Origin: Perkinsus olseni
Lineage: Eukaryota; Perkinsozoa; Perkinsida; Perkinsidae
Length of the DNA stretch: 64,000 nt
Assembly (NCBI GenBank): GCA_013115135.1
Contig: JABANP010000010.1
Location: 248,001 to 312,000, forward strand
Reading direction: 5' to 3'
Part shown: positions 24,514 through 34,967 of the stretch, piece by piece
Numbering within the stretch: the first letter of the stretch is position 1
Layout: every line of letters begins with the position of its first letter
Made by a program: the position numbers and the translations under genes
Notes under the pieces: model-generated
The model's database searches: none
What the model was told of the DNA's origin: nothing
Seen by the model: the letters and a program-made list of their open reading frames with translations, nothing else

Positions 24514-24735
24514 TTTACGAATGTCCAAACAGATGAGGAGAAAAGAGTCGCAAATGCGCGGGCGAAAGCCGTCGGTCGAAACGCGTAATCCGGGGTTGGT
24601 AAATCCGCGCAGGTTCAAACCCCGCACCCGATATTTAGGAATTGCGCAATACCGATGTGCCTCCGACTCTGACTGGTTCTCAGGTCGCGCTAGTCTAGCA
24701 AGTATGAATATAGAATTTTCGTAGTGTGAAAGCGT

Positions 24736-25011
24736 TCAGGACTGGCTGCTGCGTCGATGTAAATTGTTCTCGAGGATTATTGACACGTTAATAAAGCGAT
24801 AACGATCATCATCATCATCATCATCCTCTTCATAGAGTTTGTCGTCCATTATAAAATGCTCGGGTTGTCTCGGCGTGCCTTTGCCCCAGCACTGGTACGT
24901 CCAATGCAGCAGCTCATCATTGCAAGAGGTACTAGGCGTGTAGGCCATAGTGGCTGGCCCTGATTCTAGGCTTTCAGGCTGCGCACCAGCGATGATGCGG
25001 AGCTCCTTCAT
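24736..25011 (-). CDS. Small acidic protein, 91 residues, unknown
   Basis: A single open frame from ATG at 25011 to a stop at 24736 gives a 91-residue product. It has an unremarkable N-terminal half and then LYEEDDDDDDDRYRF, encoded by a run of ATC/GAT trinucleotides near 24805-24828. No domain is recognised. It lies head to head with the TIM50-like gene, with about 100 nt between the two start regions, and 220 nt upstream of the glycosyltransferase start on the same strand. The homopolymeric Asp run comes from a simple repeat, so the frame may be fortuitous. Confidence 0.3.
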   Translation of the reverse strand: MKELRIIAGAQPESLESGPATMAYTPSTSCNDELLHWTYQCWGKGTPRQPEHFIMDDKLYEEDDDDDDDRYRFINVSIILENNLHRRSSQS

Positions 25012-25114
25012 TCGTCACACTACACACCCTAGCGTCGCTTTCATTACAACCGAGTCGTCCTCATCACGGACGAATGGAGTTGATGCCACTGGACGCAATT
25101 TAAATAGAGGTAAT

Positions 25115-27000
25115 TTCCGTTGAGAATTTTATGCTACAAATACCACCGTAATCAGATCAAAAAAGTCATCGGAGGAAAATGAGCGGCTATCTACAGCGTA
25201 CACCGAATCATCACCGTCCTCCACCGAGCCCTCAGAGGCCCCGCCATCCAGCAAGGAGCCGACCAACGACGGTGACAGCTCCGGCGGGCCTACAACACCG
25301 CCACCAAGGAAGGAGCAGACCAGCGATGGTGACGGCTCCGGCGGGTCTACAACACCATCATCCAGCAAGGAGCAGACCAGCGATGGTGACAGCTCCGGCG
25401 GGCCTACAACACCGCCACCAAGAAAGCCTACCGGCCCTCGGGGTGGCAGGAAGGGCAGTAGCAACGCGACACTGTGGAAGGTATTAATATGGTTGGTGAG
25501 TCATGGATGGTATTTTTTCAACAGGTTCTCGGCGTATCGGTTGCTGGCTTAGCAGGTTTGAGCGGGTAGCAGCAAGAGATGGTGATTCCGTCATGATCAG
25601 TGTTCAACCTTAGATACTATCTATCATCGTCGCAGAATCCATCATCAGCCACAGAAGAAGGAGCATCCTCAACCCCTTCATCTGTGATCAAGATCCCTTG
25701 GACAGAGGGTAGTAAATGTCCTAGTGATGCTACAACAGCAACGGTCGTGGCAGGCGCTCGATGCTTTCGAGAATTTTAATGAAGTCACCAGGGAGTGGTT
25801 CCAGATAATAGGGGATAAGCTAGTACCAATGAAGAAGGGTAATAACAGCGAAGGGTGGAAAATAGCAACTATCGTTGCTATTTCTACTATTACTACTACC
25901 CACTACCTCCTACTCTTCCCACTACCACCACCACCATCATCATTATCAGTCGACCGAATCTTTATCGATGTGGTTGTTCGCGACTAGGTCCTTGGTTGCT
26001 GGACTTAGAGACGATGCATTACCCAGAGTATGTGCCAACACTAATAGTGGATCTCGACAAGGTCGTATGCCATTTAGAATATGATGTAATCATACCATTC
26101 CTTCCGCAACTCGTCCAATTGGATTCACTTCAGCGGAAGACGGGGTGGCAAGTGGTCAAGCGGCCCGGAGCCGACAAGTTCTTCAAGGAACTGCAGCACT
26201 ACTACGAACTAGTGTGCTATTCTGGTAGAACAACGGACGCTATGGCACGGCAAGCGGTAGCGCGGTGTTGTTTTAGACGATGTTGTTCCGGTGGCATCGG
26301 ACGTTATGATGAAGTGGGAGGTGCCCTGTACCGGTGTATTGCACAGAGACTTCTGCAGGAAGACTAGAAAGGGATATGTCAAGGATATCAGTAATATCAG
26401 TGTGAAATATCTTTTCATCATGGTAACGCATCTTTAGGTCAACTTGGTCGTAAAGCAGATAAGATGATACAGCTAGATCATGAAGAGGTGGCATTAGGAA
26501 AGAATAAGGATAACGGGGTACTGGCATTGACCGCATTACCCGCCATACCGAAACTCGACAGATTCTCATCAAACCTTACGATGGCGATCCGGATGACAGG
26601 GAGCTGTACGATCTGATAGACTTTCTCAAGGCAGCAGCTGTCAGTCAAGAGGTAGTCGTATTGGTGGGGACCACTTCATGATTGTGATGGCTGTTGATGT
26701 CAGGACTTGAGAGATTTCATTAAGAAGTATGGTGGTGGATTAGATGGCAACATCGGCAAGAGATATCTGATAGAAAAAGAAGGAAAAAGAGGAAGCCGTG
26801 CAGCACAGGCGAACCATCGGAAGGTAGTATTATGGCGAAGATGAGAATCGCGTTTGAATACCTCATCATCAGGGCATTCGTTTCTGGCTCTGGCGGATTC
26901 CCATCATCCCCTCCCAATTTCAACAGTTTCGGAGCATCTTCAAGGTAGTGCTCGCCAGGAGAAGTATCTTAGGTCGATCCTTGTTCATGGCAGATTCTGA
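25115..27000 (+). CDS. TIM50: TIM50-like subunit of the mitochondrial TIM23 translocase
   Basis: TIM50 is the inner-membrane receptor that hands presequence proteins from the TOM complex to the TIM23 channel. After a Ser/Thr/Pro-rich, repeat-bearing N-terminal exon comes one membrane span, built across an intron: WKVLIWL then VLGVSVAGLAGLSG. The FCP1-like domain follows: VPTLIVDLDKVVCHLEYD, TGWQVVKRPGADKFFKEL, YYELVCYSGRTTDAMARQAV, then CTGVLHRDFCRKTRKGYVKD. An intron at 26518-26561 joins NG to ILIKPYDGDPDDRELYDLID, the TIM50 NGIxLKPWxGDxxDxxL signature. The stop is TGA 26998-27000. The phosphatase motif DxDxT is altered to DLDKV, as expected for TIM50, which is not a phosphatase. No ATG precedes the first exon; it is open from 25115, so the start codon lies in an upstream exon not identified. 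Confidence 0.88.
25237..25425 (+). repeat. Three degenerate tandem repeats in the TIM50 N-terminus
   Basis: Three consecutive units of about 60 bp encode variants of SSKE-x-TNDGDSSGGPTTPPP (the second and third contain QTSDGD and SGG). They sit in the matrix-facing region before the membrane span. Units one and three are nearly identical, and unit two carries point changes, so this looks like replication slippage within coding sequence. Repeat number probably varies between strains. Confidence 0.7.
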
Positions 27001-27222
27001 TGTACTGAGTTGGAGCGATAAGAAGAAACCCATGTTTCGGATATTTCCTCGATGATAGTGATTGTGATACTTGTTCTTGTTCTTACTGTCATTACTATCA
27101 TCATCAATAGCAGCACTTGGCAGTAGTCCTGGTTGTTGTTATTTGTTTCCGTTGCAACACCACTGGTGATGTCGCGTTATCCCCAGTGACCAGGCGATAG
27201 AAGGTGGCATTTTTCTACTAAC

Positions 27223-28736
27223 ATGCTATACCACTCCTTGTTCAACTCTATCTCTCCGACCATACGCCCCATCGTAACAGCTACAGTAGGGCGGGTAATG
27301 GCATCCCAACCCTTCTCAACTATGGTGCCTAGGGGTACTCTGAGGCCTCTGAAGAGCCGAAGCCTTATTAAGGTCTCTGGTAAAGGGACATTCAACTTCA
27401 TGCAGGGACTTTATAATAGTCGTACTTTGCTCACGAAAGAATTTTCCGAGCGCGGTCAAAACATCTTATCCGGCTGATATCAGAATTTCCGGCAATGCGA
27501 CAGCGCTTCTTGACGGCTATCAGTGTAGGTACTCAGGATGTATGTCGTGTGTTTGGCGTGGGGGCGAATGGTCCTGAAGGAGAAATTCAACCAACAGCCG
27601 CAGCGGCAGTATTCCTATCTCCTAGAGGAAGAGTACTTTTTGATTGTCTAATGTAATATTGGTAGTTCGAGTGGCACTTAACCTGTTAACCATGCTGTTA
27701 CGGTCATTGCTGGAGTTTACTTTCAATTGGGTTGTTACTGTGATTTGTTATATATGCGCCATGCTAGGTATACTGGGGTAGCATTGAAGCCCGATAGTTT
27801 TGGCGAGGTTGAGAATGGTGATGGGAAGGAGGAGAGCTTGCTGGTCGATGTTGATAAGACTGTGGTGGATAATGTTATGCGGTTATTCATCAGACATAGA
27901 GTACATTTACCATTGGATATAGAGAAAATGGATGAATTAGGAGTTTACTGGACACCACCATCGCCTTCATTTTACCAAAATGGTGGTGAGGATGATAGTG
28001 GTCGTGCTGCTGAAGTGAGCGGATATGAAGACCCTAGAGTCAAGGAGCTAGGCGTCAGGGCTATACTACCGAAGGACGATAGCAATGGTGATGCCAGCGA
28101 GAAATTTCAACACTTTTTCATTGTGCTAATGGTTTTAGATGCTGAGCCACAGTCGACAGAGTCTGCGTATAGACGGTTACGTGTAGGGCTAGTAGTACCG
28201 GAGGGGCCACAGGAGATGACACCAGACAAAATATTACCGTTGAATTACAACCTGGATATCACTAACCACATTGCATTCAATAAAGGATGGTAATAATGGC
28301 GTTTGGTGATGATGTTGGACGGATGGTCCGACCTGACAGTTACATTGGTCAAGAATTAACCACTCGGGCGTCTAAGAAGCTAGCGGTGAGGAAGAGATTA
28401 TTCGGTATACGCATAGAAGGGAGCAATGCTGTTGGAGAGAATGTTGAACCGGGCACTGAAGTAACAATGATTTAAAAGGTAGTTTTCACTGCCATTTCTT
28501 TCAGATATTTTGCGATGGTGAAAGCATTGGAAAAATCGTTGTCGTGTCACCAGGAAGGTGATGAGGATTTATTAGGCATAGCGCAGATACACGCACCGAA
28601 GGGAATGCAGATGAATACAAAACAGGCCATGGTGCAATCTGTGAAAAAGTATTTGGAGAATGGTAAAATATATATTAAACCGGATACGACAGCGAGAGAA
28701 GTGGAACTAACCATACCGAAGTATGCTTTGTCGTGA
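27223..28736 (+). CDS. IBA57: IBA57-like iron-sulfur cluster assembly factor, mitochondrial
   Basis: IBA57 is a folate-binding, GcvT-like protein that helps ISCA1/ISCA2 make [4Fe-4S] clusters in mitochondria. From ATG 27223 the product has an N-terminal stretch rich in Ser, Thr and Arg that could be a mitochondrial presequence, then SRSLIKVSGKGTFNFMQGL, the family's first motif. Near 27570-27650 it reads PTAAAAVFLSPRGRVLFDCL, matching the A-x-x-FLNxxGRxLxD motif. The exon from 27781 carries LLVDVDKTVVDNVMRLFIRH and ends LPLNYNLDITNHIAFNKG. A 50-nt intron at 28290-28339 splits a Cys codon and restores KGCYIGQELTTR, the strictly conserved KGCYxGQE signature of this family. This also shows that the upstream frame's apparent stop is intronic. 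The last exon ends VELTIPKYALS and a stop at 28734-28736. A further intron lies near 28485-28512. Confidence 0.9.
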
Positions 28737-29383
28737 GTAGTTGCTATGACTCGTTGCTATCAAGGGCTATTCCCCACCATTTTTAGTTTCTGTTCGTAAT
28801 ATGTGTGCCTATGAGTAGACTGTTGGGTTGTTGGAGTGGTACACGGGAAGGTTGCTGAACTGGGTTAGTTTCATGCTGAGAACAGGATGATGAAACATAA
28901 TCAAATCCATCGAGATTCATTCGCGTGGCCGTACACGCGGCAACCCAACAATGTGATATCATCGCGTCATCAGGTAAAGTTCACCAACCGGCACAGCGTC
29001 ATCGACACTGGTGGATCATAAAACACATAGTGAACCTCTGCTTAGATTTCTCGAGATGAAATATACGCAAATGCGACTCGCATTATGCGAGTACGTATCC
29101 TCAGAGAGCTTGTATCAGAAGGGAAAATCTACTCGTGGAAGCCTGTTAGAAGATGGGATGAGGAAGTAATCGTTTACACCCCGGTCGTCCATCTCGGACA
29201 GACTCTACACAGAGAGATAACGTGAGGGTAGATCTAAACTCTAGGCCCTTGAGTCAAATGCTCTAAACTATCCGTGGAGCCTTAGAGCCTGAGACACCAC
29301 GAACAGCTAGGAGCATAGGAGCTCCCTAGACAGCAGTCCCTCGTATCGCCGTTCGCTTTCAGATGTGAAACATTCGGAACCAG

Positions 29384-29408
29384 CTCGAGGGTAGACTCTA
29401 CCCTCGAG
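29384..29408. repeat. Perfect 12-bp inverted repeat with 1-nt centre
   Basis: The left arm CTCGAGGGTAGA (29384-29395) is followed by one base and then its exact reverse complement (29397-29408). It is the first of three neighbouring hairpins between IBA57 and the secreted-family cluster. Confidence 0.75.
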
Positions 29409-29438
29409 GTGGTTCCCAATTCGTTCCCAGTTCGATGG

Positions 29439-29473
29439 TGCTGCGACGCTCTACCCGGTGGAGCGTCGTAGCA
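29439..29473. repeat. 13-bp inverted repeat, 9-nt loop
   Basis: The arms 29439-29451 and 29461-29473 (GAGCGTCGTAGCA) pair over 13 positions with a single G-T wobble. The loop is 9 nt. It lies 30 nt after the previous hairpin. Confidence 0.7.
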
Positions 29474-29727
29474 TCTGCGACGTGGATCGCTCAAAAACCA
29501 TATGCATTTTCGCAACTCCCGAGTGTGCACATCGGGAGTGCGAGTCACACCGCGTCTTCACACCAGTGCTCGCGAGTGGTGACACGGCGTCACAGTTCGT
29601 TCGCCCGCGATCGGTCAGCCTGAGACGAGACGCGCCGCCTCAGAGGCCCCTGCCGTCCTGCCGGAGCCAGCTGGAGAGTAGAGCTGTCGCAGCACCATAG
29701 CGAGTGTTGTGACGAGCGAGTGTTGCG

Positions 29728-30628
29728 AGCGAGTGTTGTGGACACAGTTAACTTGACGAGTAGACTGAACAGGGTAAAGGACTTGTACGAACTGCATCCG
29801 CAACGATCCGTGGAGGGCGGATGTCTTCTACGGCGTCGATGAAGATGACAAAAAAGAGTTCTACTTCGATCCCGACACGGAGCACTGCAGGATGGAGAAG
29901 CGAAAGACGCCGAGAGAGCTAGAGGAGGAAAAGAGACAGACCAAAGAGATGATGAAAGAAAGTGGGAGAAAGAAGCGAGGAAGGAAAGATAGGAAATGAG
30001 AGTCGATTGGGAGGAAATTAAACGGGAGAGAAAAGAGTTTCTGCAAGTTTTGAAGTCGAGGGAGGCAGGGGCGATTGAAACTCAGCAGGCAATGGAGCCA
30101 GACCATAAGGGAATGGGTAAAGGGAGAAGAAAGCTGACGGCAGAAGAGAGAGAGGAAAGAGAGCAAATGAGAAGTGACTGGAGACGAAGAGAGGCAGCGG
30201 AGAGAGAGTACTTAGAAAAATTGTGGAGAGCACTACAGAAGGAAGGACGTGAGATGAAGGAGAGTAGAGAGAAATGGGAGGAGAAGATAATACAAAAGGC
30301 TAGAGATGAGTGGGAGCACGACATAATGAAAGGGAAGAGAATCGCCTGGGAGGAGAGAATGTGGCAGCAAAGACTGAGCAGGGAAAGTGAAGGCAAGGAG
30401 ATCCGCCTCCTACCGGTTGGTCGTTCGCTATTAGCTCAAATCACAGAAGATGGGAGCACCGAGTCTTACATGCTCGAGGGTTTCCATCAGGACCAGATAA
30501 CTCCTGGATTAGCTCACACTTATTCGGGCGGCCATCATGGACAGTTTGTTGGTCCCCTTAGTAAATGCAAAAATCTAGTAAGGTGGTACAGAAGGTTTGT
30601 TCCTGGATTGAAGCCCACTACCCCATAA
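29728..30628 (+). pseudogene. Secreted-family member A, decayed, with charged helical insert
   Basis: This is a degenerate relative of the secreted family found at 31.6, 35.7 and 51.7 kb. Frame one reads VNLTSRLNRVKDLYEL (about 29745-29795), equivalent to DLTKRLNGVKELYEL in the intact copies. The frame then shifts and reads IRNDPWRADVFYGVDEDDKK, equivalent to IRNMPYGRDFFYGVHKDTEQ. Within the intact copies the next step is a short GFC segment; here it is replaced by a Lys/Glu/Arg-rich stretch, interrupted by TGA near 29998 and continued in another frame from 29996. That frame ends IRLLPVGRSLLAQITEDGS, ESYMLEGF and KNLVRWYRRF, equivalent to the C-terminal part of the family domain. The first half-domain and signal peptide are not found. 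At least two frame changes make it a probable pseudogene, unless undetected introns join the frames. Confidence 0.6.
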
Positions 30629-31606
30629 GGAAAATCTCCTCCTTATACGATGATGAAGTTTATAGGCCATGATGTTGTTAAGAATCGTGTCATGTATGTC
30701 ACGGGCCTGTGCTGCAGTGATCTATCGACGACCTGGTGTGCATCGTGCATGCTGATCAACAAGATACTTTTCCCTAGCTGCGTAGAGTACAATGGGGACA
30801 CTGTTCATAGGTGCTCCACCAATAGAGCAACTACAGTGTCCTACTATGAGTGCGAATTCCGCCTTTTCTAGCGGGACATCCTGTAACTCCATGGCAATGA
30901 GCAGGCATTCTAAAGCTACGGAAGCGAAGTTCCACGGCATAGGAGTTGAGAGTCTTGACTAGAGACGAGATGGCCGTCATAGTCAAGACTATGGCGGAAA
31001 TAGAAGTCAGGGAGGGAATGTAATTTGCCTTCCTGAGCAACTTGTACTCATCAGCAGGCTATAGATTGTTATAGCGGAAGTTATAGCCATAGAGTTGGAA
31101 AGCAAGACCGGCGGTGAGTAGATCAGCGGGGTCGGATTTGCCGCGACAATTTGGTTCGACCTCGATTTCGAATCGAAGTACCCTTGAGACCCCTATCGGA
31201 TACGAACGTTTGCTGCTGGGTGAGCGTCACATACTTCTTTCTGTGTCCAAGAGGGAGGCAGACCGGGCGAGGGCTACATGAAATCACCGCAGGGATCGTT
31301 CGCTCGCTGAAGTGTCAGCGAACATGCGTCGTGTTGCACGACGAGAGTCGCCGACGTACTCAACCCCATCACCGTTTTGAGGCTTTAAAGTTCCGGTGAG
31401 ATCTTCACCTCCTCGCCGGTACGTAGGCGAATATTCTGGCTTTTCGAGCGCCAGCGAGACGCTGAGGGCCTCACTAGAGTGCAAGAGATTGTGCAAGAAA
31501 CTATGCAAGAAACTTGGACTTTCGAGCATGAAAAAGTTTTCCCGGGGAAATGATTGCAATTGCTGAACGCTTGTACGGGCCGTGCTTGTTCGTTAGCCTA
31601 CTTCCA

Positions 31607-32890
31607 ATGACCATGCTCGTTCGCATTGTTGTACCCCTCATCCTACTGGCGGCCCTCTACGTCGAGGCTTCATCTTGGAAGAAGATGAAGAAAAACCTGA
31701 GCAAGTTATCGCCCAAGGGAAAGAATGAAGATAAGACTTCCCCTGGGGAAGATGACCGTGGCGAGATCTCCTCTAAGAAAACACGCTCGGGTCTTTTCTC
31801 AATCAGGAAGAAAAAGAACAAGGACGAGGCTAAAGAGAAAGACCAGGGCGGTGCTTTTGAGAAGAGATCCTTCGGTCTGTTCACATTTAAGAAAAAACGC
31901 CACGACGTGACTTCTGCTGGTGGGAAAGAGATTCACGACAAGGCTCCAGGGAACATAGGCAACAAGGCTCCATCTAAGAAGAACACCGGCAGCGAGGCCT
32001 CAACTGAGGCTCAAGCAGAGGAGGAGAACTCGGAGGCTACATCCAAGATGAAGGTCTACGATGGATCGAAGGGGAACCACCACGGCAAGGTTAAATCTAA
32101 GAAGGAACCCTCGGAGTTTTTGTGGAAGAAGAAACATCAAAAGGCCCCCTCTGACGAGACTAGCCATGATCAGACTTCAACTGAGGAGAGTCCGAGCTCC
32201 TCCAGTGACATCCCCTTTCTCTATGGCGTTAGCGGGAGGGAGACCTTCTACATCCATCCAAAGCTGAGCACATGCAAACTGTCTCTCCATAAGTTGGGGT
32301 CTGATGAGTCTAACACGTGTGTAGCGGCCCACTTAGCTGCGTCCTGCGAGAAGAGGGCCGATATGGACGTGACGGTGTACGTCGTGGATAAGACCAAGTG
32401 GGAGTCGAAAAAGTACGATTCTACTATCATTGAAAGTGACGGTAAGATGGAGTTCGATACCCTGACGGCTCACGGAAATCCACACCCTGACTTGACCCAC
32501 AGCCTGAACGCTGTTAAGAAACTGTACGAGCTCGATACCTCCATTCGCAATATACCATATGGAAGAGATTTCTTCTACGGTGTCAATAAAGATTCCAAGC
32601 AGTCCCTCTACGTGGATCTCTTCGCGCCTTTTATGAAAGGGTTCTGTGATACTAACGGCGAAGCCATACGCGAAGGAGAAAAAGTTCTCGTTTTTCCGGT
32701 TGGCCGTTCGCTCCTCGGGAAAATCACCAGGGAAGGGTCGTTCGAGTATGTTATTCTCGAGGGTTTCGTACGAGAGGAGGTCGATAATCATTCGGACCCC
32801 AGAGCTTATGGAATGGGCGTCGAGGGTCAGTATACTGAAAGTCTCAGAGAGTGCGATGACCTTGTCGAGTGGTACAGAAGGATCGCCTAG
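31607..32890 (+). CDS. Secreted-family member B, one domain, intact
   Basis: The product is 427 residues if started at ATG 31607, which gives a clean signal peptide (MTMLVRIVVPLILLAALYVE then an A-S-S site). An in-frame ATG at 31550 would add 19 residues ahead of it. After the signal comes about 180 residues of Lys/Glu/Ser-rich, probably disordered sequence with the repeated motifs SGLFSIRKKK and FGLFTFKKK. A conserved cassette (SKMKVYDGSKGNHHGKVKSK ... FLWKKKHQ) precedes the globular domain, about residues 202-427. The domain begins PFLYGVSGRETFYIHPKLST, has five conserved Cys (STCKL, NTCVA, SCEKR, GFCDT, RECDD) and ends VEWYRRIA. No family match is known to me. Secretion is predicted from the signal peptide. 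The basic pairs before the domain could be processing sites. There are no introns, unlike most neighbours. Confidence 0.8.
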   Translation: MTMLVRIVVPLILLAALYVEASSWKKMKKNLSKLSPKGKNEDKTSPGEDDRGEISSKKTRSGLFSIRKKKNKDEAKEKDQGGAFEKRSFGLFTFKKKRHDVTSAGGKEIHDKAPGNIGNKAPSKKNTGSEASTEAQAEEENSEATSKMKVYDGSKGNHHGKVKSKKEPSEFLWKKKHQKAPSDETSHDQTSTEESPSSSSDIPFLYGVSGRETFYIHPKLSTCKLSLHKLGSDESNTCVAAHLAASCEKRADMDVTVYVVDKTKWESKKYDSTIIESDGKMEFDTLTAHGNPHPDLTHSLNAVKKLYELDTSIRNIPYGRDFFYGVNKDSKQSLYVDLFAPFMKGFCDTNGEAIREGEKVLVFPVGRSLLGKITREGSFEYVILEGFVREEVDNHSDPRAYGMGVEGQYTESLRECDDLVEWYRRIA

Positions 32891-33323
32891 GTAGATGTCA
32901 GTCATATTCCCGTTGGTGAAAGGGCTTCAGTGCTGGATGGTAATGATGACGAGCGCATGTTGTTGATGTTGATGTTAGCTGTCGTGTCGTTCGAAACATC
33001 GAGCTGTCTTGCAGTGATCAACTCGGTCACGGCTGGGAGACATGTCCGGGCTACGTTGCCATCCGCCTCGACACCCCGAGCCATCCTCCTCGTCACTGAT
33101 TCCACACTATCGGTAGCGATTTGCTGATATGAGCTTCAGCCGCGCCATGAGTCATTCCAGGTTCCAATCACCAGGGATCATCGCGACTCACCCTGGTCTT
33201 GATTCAAGACCATCGTTCAAGACTCTTGAACGATTCTTTCAAACCGCCTTGACCCCCTTGCAACTGACTTGTAAAGAAATAAGCGGCCTGTGGAAAATTA
33301 CGAATGGAAGACACGATCTGTTT
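32891..33323. other. 3' UTR and downstream sequence of member B
   Basis: This stretch contains a GATGTTGTTGATGTT-like block that also follows members C (37365) and D (55135), so the family shares its 3' flank. I see no gene in it. Confidence 0.5.
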
Positions 33324-34067
33324 ACTACACCTTTTCCCGAGCAAATAAAATGTTTTTTCGTTCGGTTTAAACCATTTTGATAGCAATTTAGCGAGTGTCA
33401 TTGGAATTAAAAAATTGTCAAACCAAATTCGTTTTGTCACCCAAATTAATATTATGAGCAAATACGATTTAACCCGTGTCATTCTATTTAAATCGATTTT
33501 GATCCAATTTCGCTATCTAAATCATTCTGCTACTACGACCCCCTTCCTGCAACTCGAACACATACTCTAAGCTCATGAAACACGGTAGAACACTAATGCT
33601 CGTGAATCACGAGTCGTGATTCTTGCCAACGGTAACCATACTTCAATGATTCGATCCGGTGGAAGTTCCTCCGAGAACGCTGCCACGTGTGACATCATGT
33701 CACTGGCGTGATGTCACGGCTACTACTGTATATGAACTACCTACCATGTTGCGTGTTACCCTCAGCTAATGCTGTGCCTTAGAAGTCCGACGCCATTGAC
33801 GTTAATCATATTGAGATAGAAGCTACGGGATGAAAATTTCACGATGAGGCATGCAATGAACAACGGGGATGCGCGCGACTAATTCGGCGACTACTGTAGA
33901 GCATTCTAAATTGCATGGAAAGTGAGATTTAATATGCGTGACACAAGTATTTCAAACTTGCTGAAGTATTTAAAGTGGATAAAAACTTTTTTAAAATGAA
34001 ATTCGATTTTCCGTGCCCTTTTAAATCAAACGAAAAAACATTTCATTTGCTCGGGAAAAGGTGTAGT
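33324..34067. repeat. Inverted repeat pair flanking AT-rich DNA
   Basis: A 48-bp segment at 33324-33371 (ACTACACCTTTTCCCGAGCA at its start) recurs in inverted orientation at 34020-34067 with a few mismatches. The 650 bp between the arms is AT-rich and has no coding frame. It also holds two short palindromes, at 33604-33622 and 33689-33715 (GTGACATCA ... TGATGTCAC). The block is absent from segmental copy 2, so it could be an inserted foldback or MITE-like element. No target-site duplication was identified. Confidence 0.55.
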
Positions 34068-34658
34068 AGTAATTTTATCGGTATTCAGAAGCTGCCCGCT
34101 TGCATTTCCGAACAGTTTCAGAGATTGTCTCATCTCAGAATCCAACCCACGACCAGAAAACAATCATACCGTTGGCATGCTGCCATGTACTTGTGAACAG
34201 TAGTACTGTGATAGCACGGTGATGGGCGAATCCCTAAGAACACTGTCGGCCCTATTGTGCCAGTTGGCAACGACTCGACATCATTCTGGGCTGGGAACTG
34301 CTTAAGGTCGTCAAACGATGCTCATCCGTGAACTGTAGAGGCCGCACGGGGACAGTCCGCGGAAGGTTCATGTCGAGCAAGGACGCGCGTCGAAAACTGG
34401 TTGAACCGCACCCTCGGCTCCGGAACTTTCAGAAGAGTCCACTTTGTATGCTCAGATATTATACTGTTTTGGAAACAATCCCCCGACTAGGAACAATTAT
34501 ACAGCTGGAAGTATGTCATGGACATTCTCGGCGGCCTTCTCTCACAGTAAACACTCGACTTTCTTCCTGTCCTTGGCCGTAGCTCGCCGATACTGAAGGC
34601 TCTTTTCCATGACCTCCAGTCAGGCGATAAACAACCCGAGGTCATCGGCACTCCTCTT

Positions 34659-34967
34659 TCACGAATGGGAACTCACCTTGCAATGGAAGGTCTCGAATAC
34701 AGGAATGTGCTGACCCCTCACGCAGCGCACGCCGACATCACCGATTTTATCTAAGGTGTGAAAGATACATGGTAGGAAGATGTGCGCTGTGCTGCACCTG
34801 TATCCTCCTGTCCGACCGCCCGAGCTCTTCCTTCGGACAACGCTTCGATTCCGCTGAACATGTGCTTGGCTAACTTCGATGATACCGCACGACCTCGCGC
34901 ACGCAGTGACTAACGAACGAGGAATGAGTCCAGGGGCCTGTTCAAGTGCACTTTTTTCCGAGTCCAA
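34659..34967 (-). pseudogene. Fragment of a duplicated minus-strand gene, copy 1
   Basis: The minus-strand frame contains VVRRKSSGGRTGGYRCSTAH, then HIFLPCIFHTLDKIGDVGVR, and ends at a GT donor (GTGAGTTCCC). The matching piece in the second segmental copy (about 38070-38340) keeps VVRRKSLGGRTGGYKCS and HIFPPRIFYTKGGPGDVGMR but in two different frames, because of a one-base length difference near the TGCAGC motif. At least one copy is therefore not functional. The family is not recognised. Confidence 0.4.

Larger units (their letters stand above)
28737..29727. other. Noncoding interval with hairpins
   Basis: I see no supportable gene in this 1-kb interval downstream of IBA57. Its second half holds three strong inverted repeats, listed separately. 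The right end runs into the decayed secreted-protein copy at about 29728, and its upstream part may once have encoded the N-terminal portion of that copy. Confidence 0.4.
30995..34940. repeat. Segmental duplication, copy 1
   Basis: A unit of about 3.9 kb that recurs at 35175-38430. Shared parts in order are: about 550 bp of near-identical noncoding sequence before the secreted-protein gene (for example the stretch at 31100-31540), the gene itself (31607-32890), a 3' UTR with related sequence, and a distal part around 34330-34930. The distal part repeats at 37620-38420 with the same order of short blocks. Copy 1 has extra AT-rich sequence at 33.1-34.2 kb that copy 2 lacks. Confidence 0.75.

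Noticed and set aside
24605..24640. T-arm-like stretch GGTTCAAACCCCGC
   Set aside because: The T stem nearly pairs, but no matching acceptor stem or A box lies at the right distance; it is in the 5' region of the GT17 gene.
24805..24830. ATC trinucleotide run as a regulatory repeat
   Set aside because: It is a short microsatellite; its only visible effect is the Asp run in the small minus-strand ORF.
26518..26561. Apparent GC-AG intron in TIM50 starting at ACC|GC
   Set aside because: A GT donor slightly upstream (26518) gives a canonical intron and restores the NG-ILIKP motif exactly.
29861..30396. Long Ser/Phe/Leu-rich minus-strand frames
   Set aside because: They are the reverse complement of the Glu/Lys/Arg-rich stretch of secreted-family member A, a known artefact of purine-rich coding sequence.
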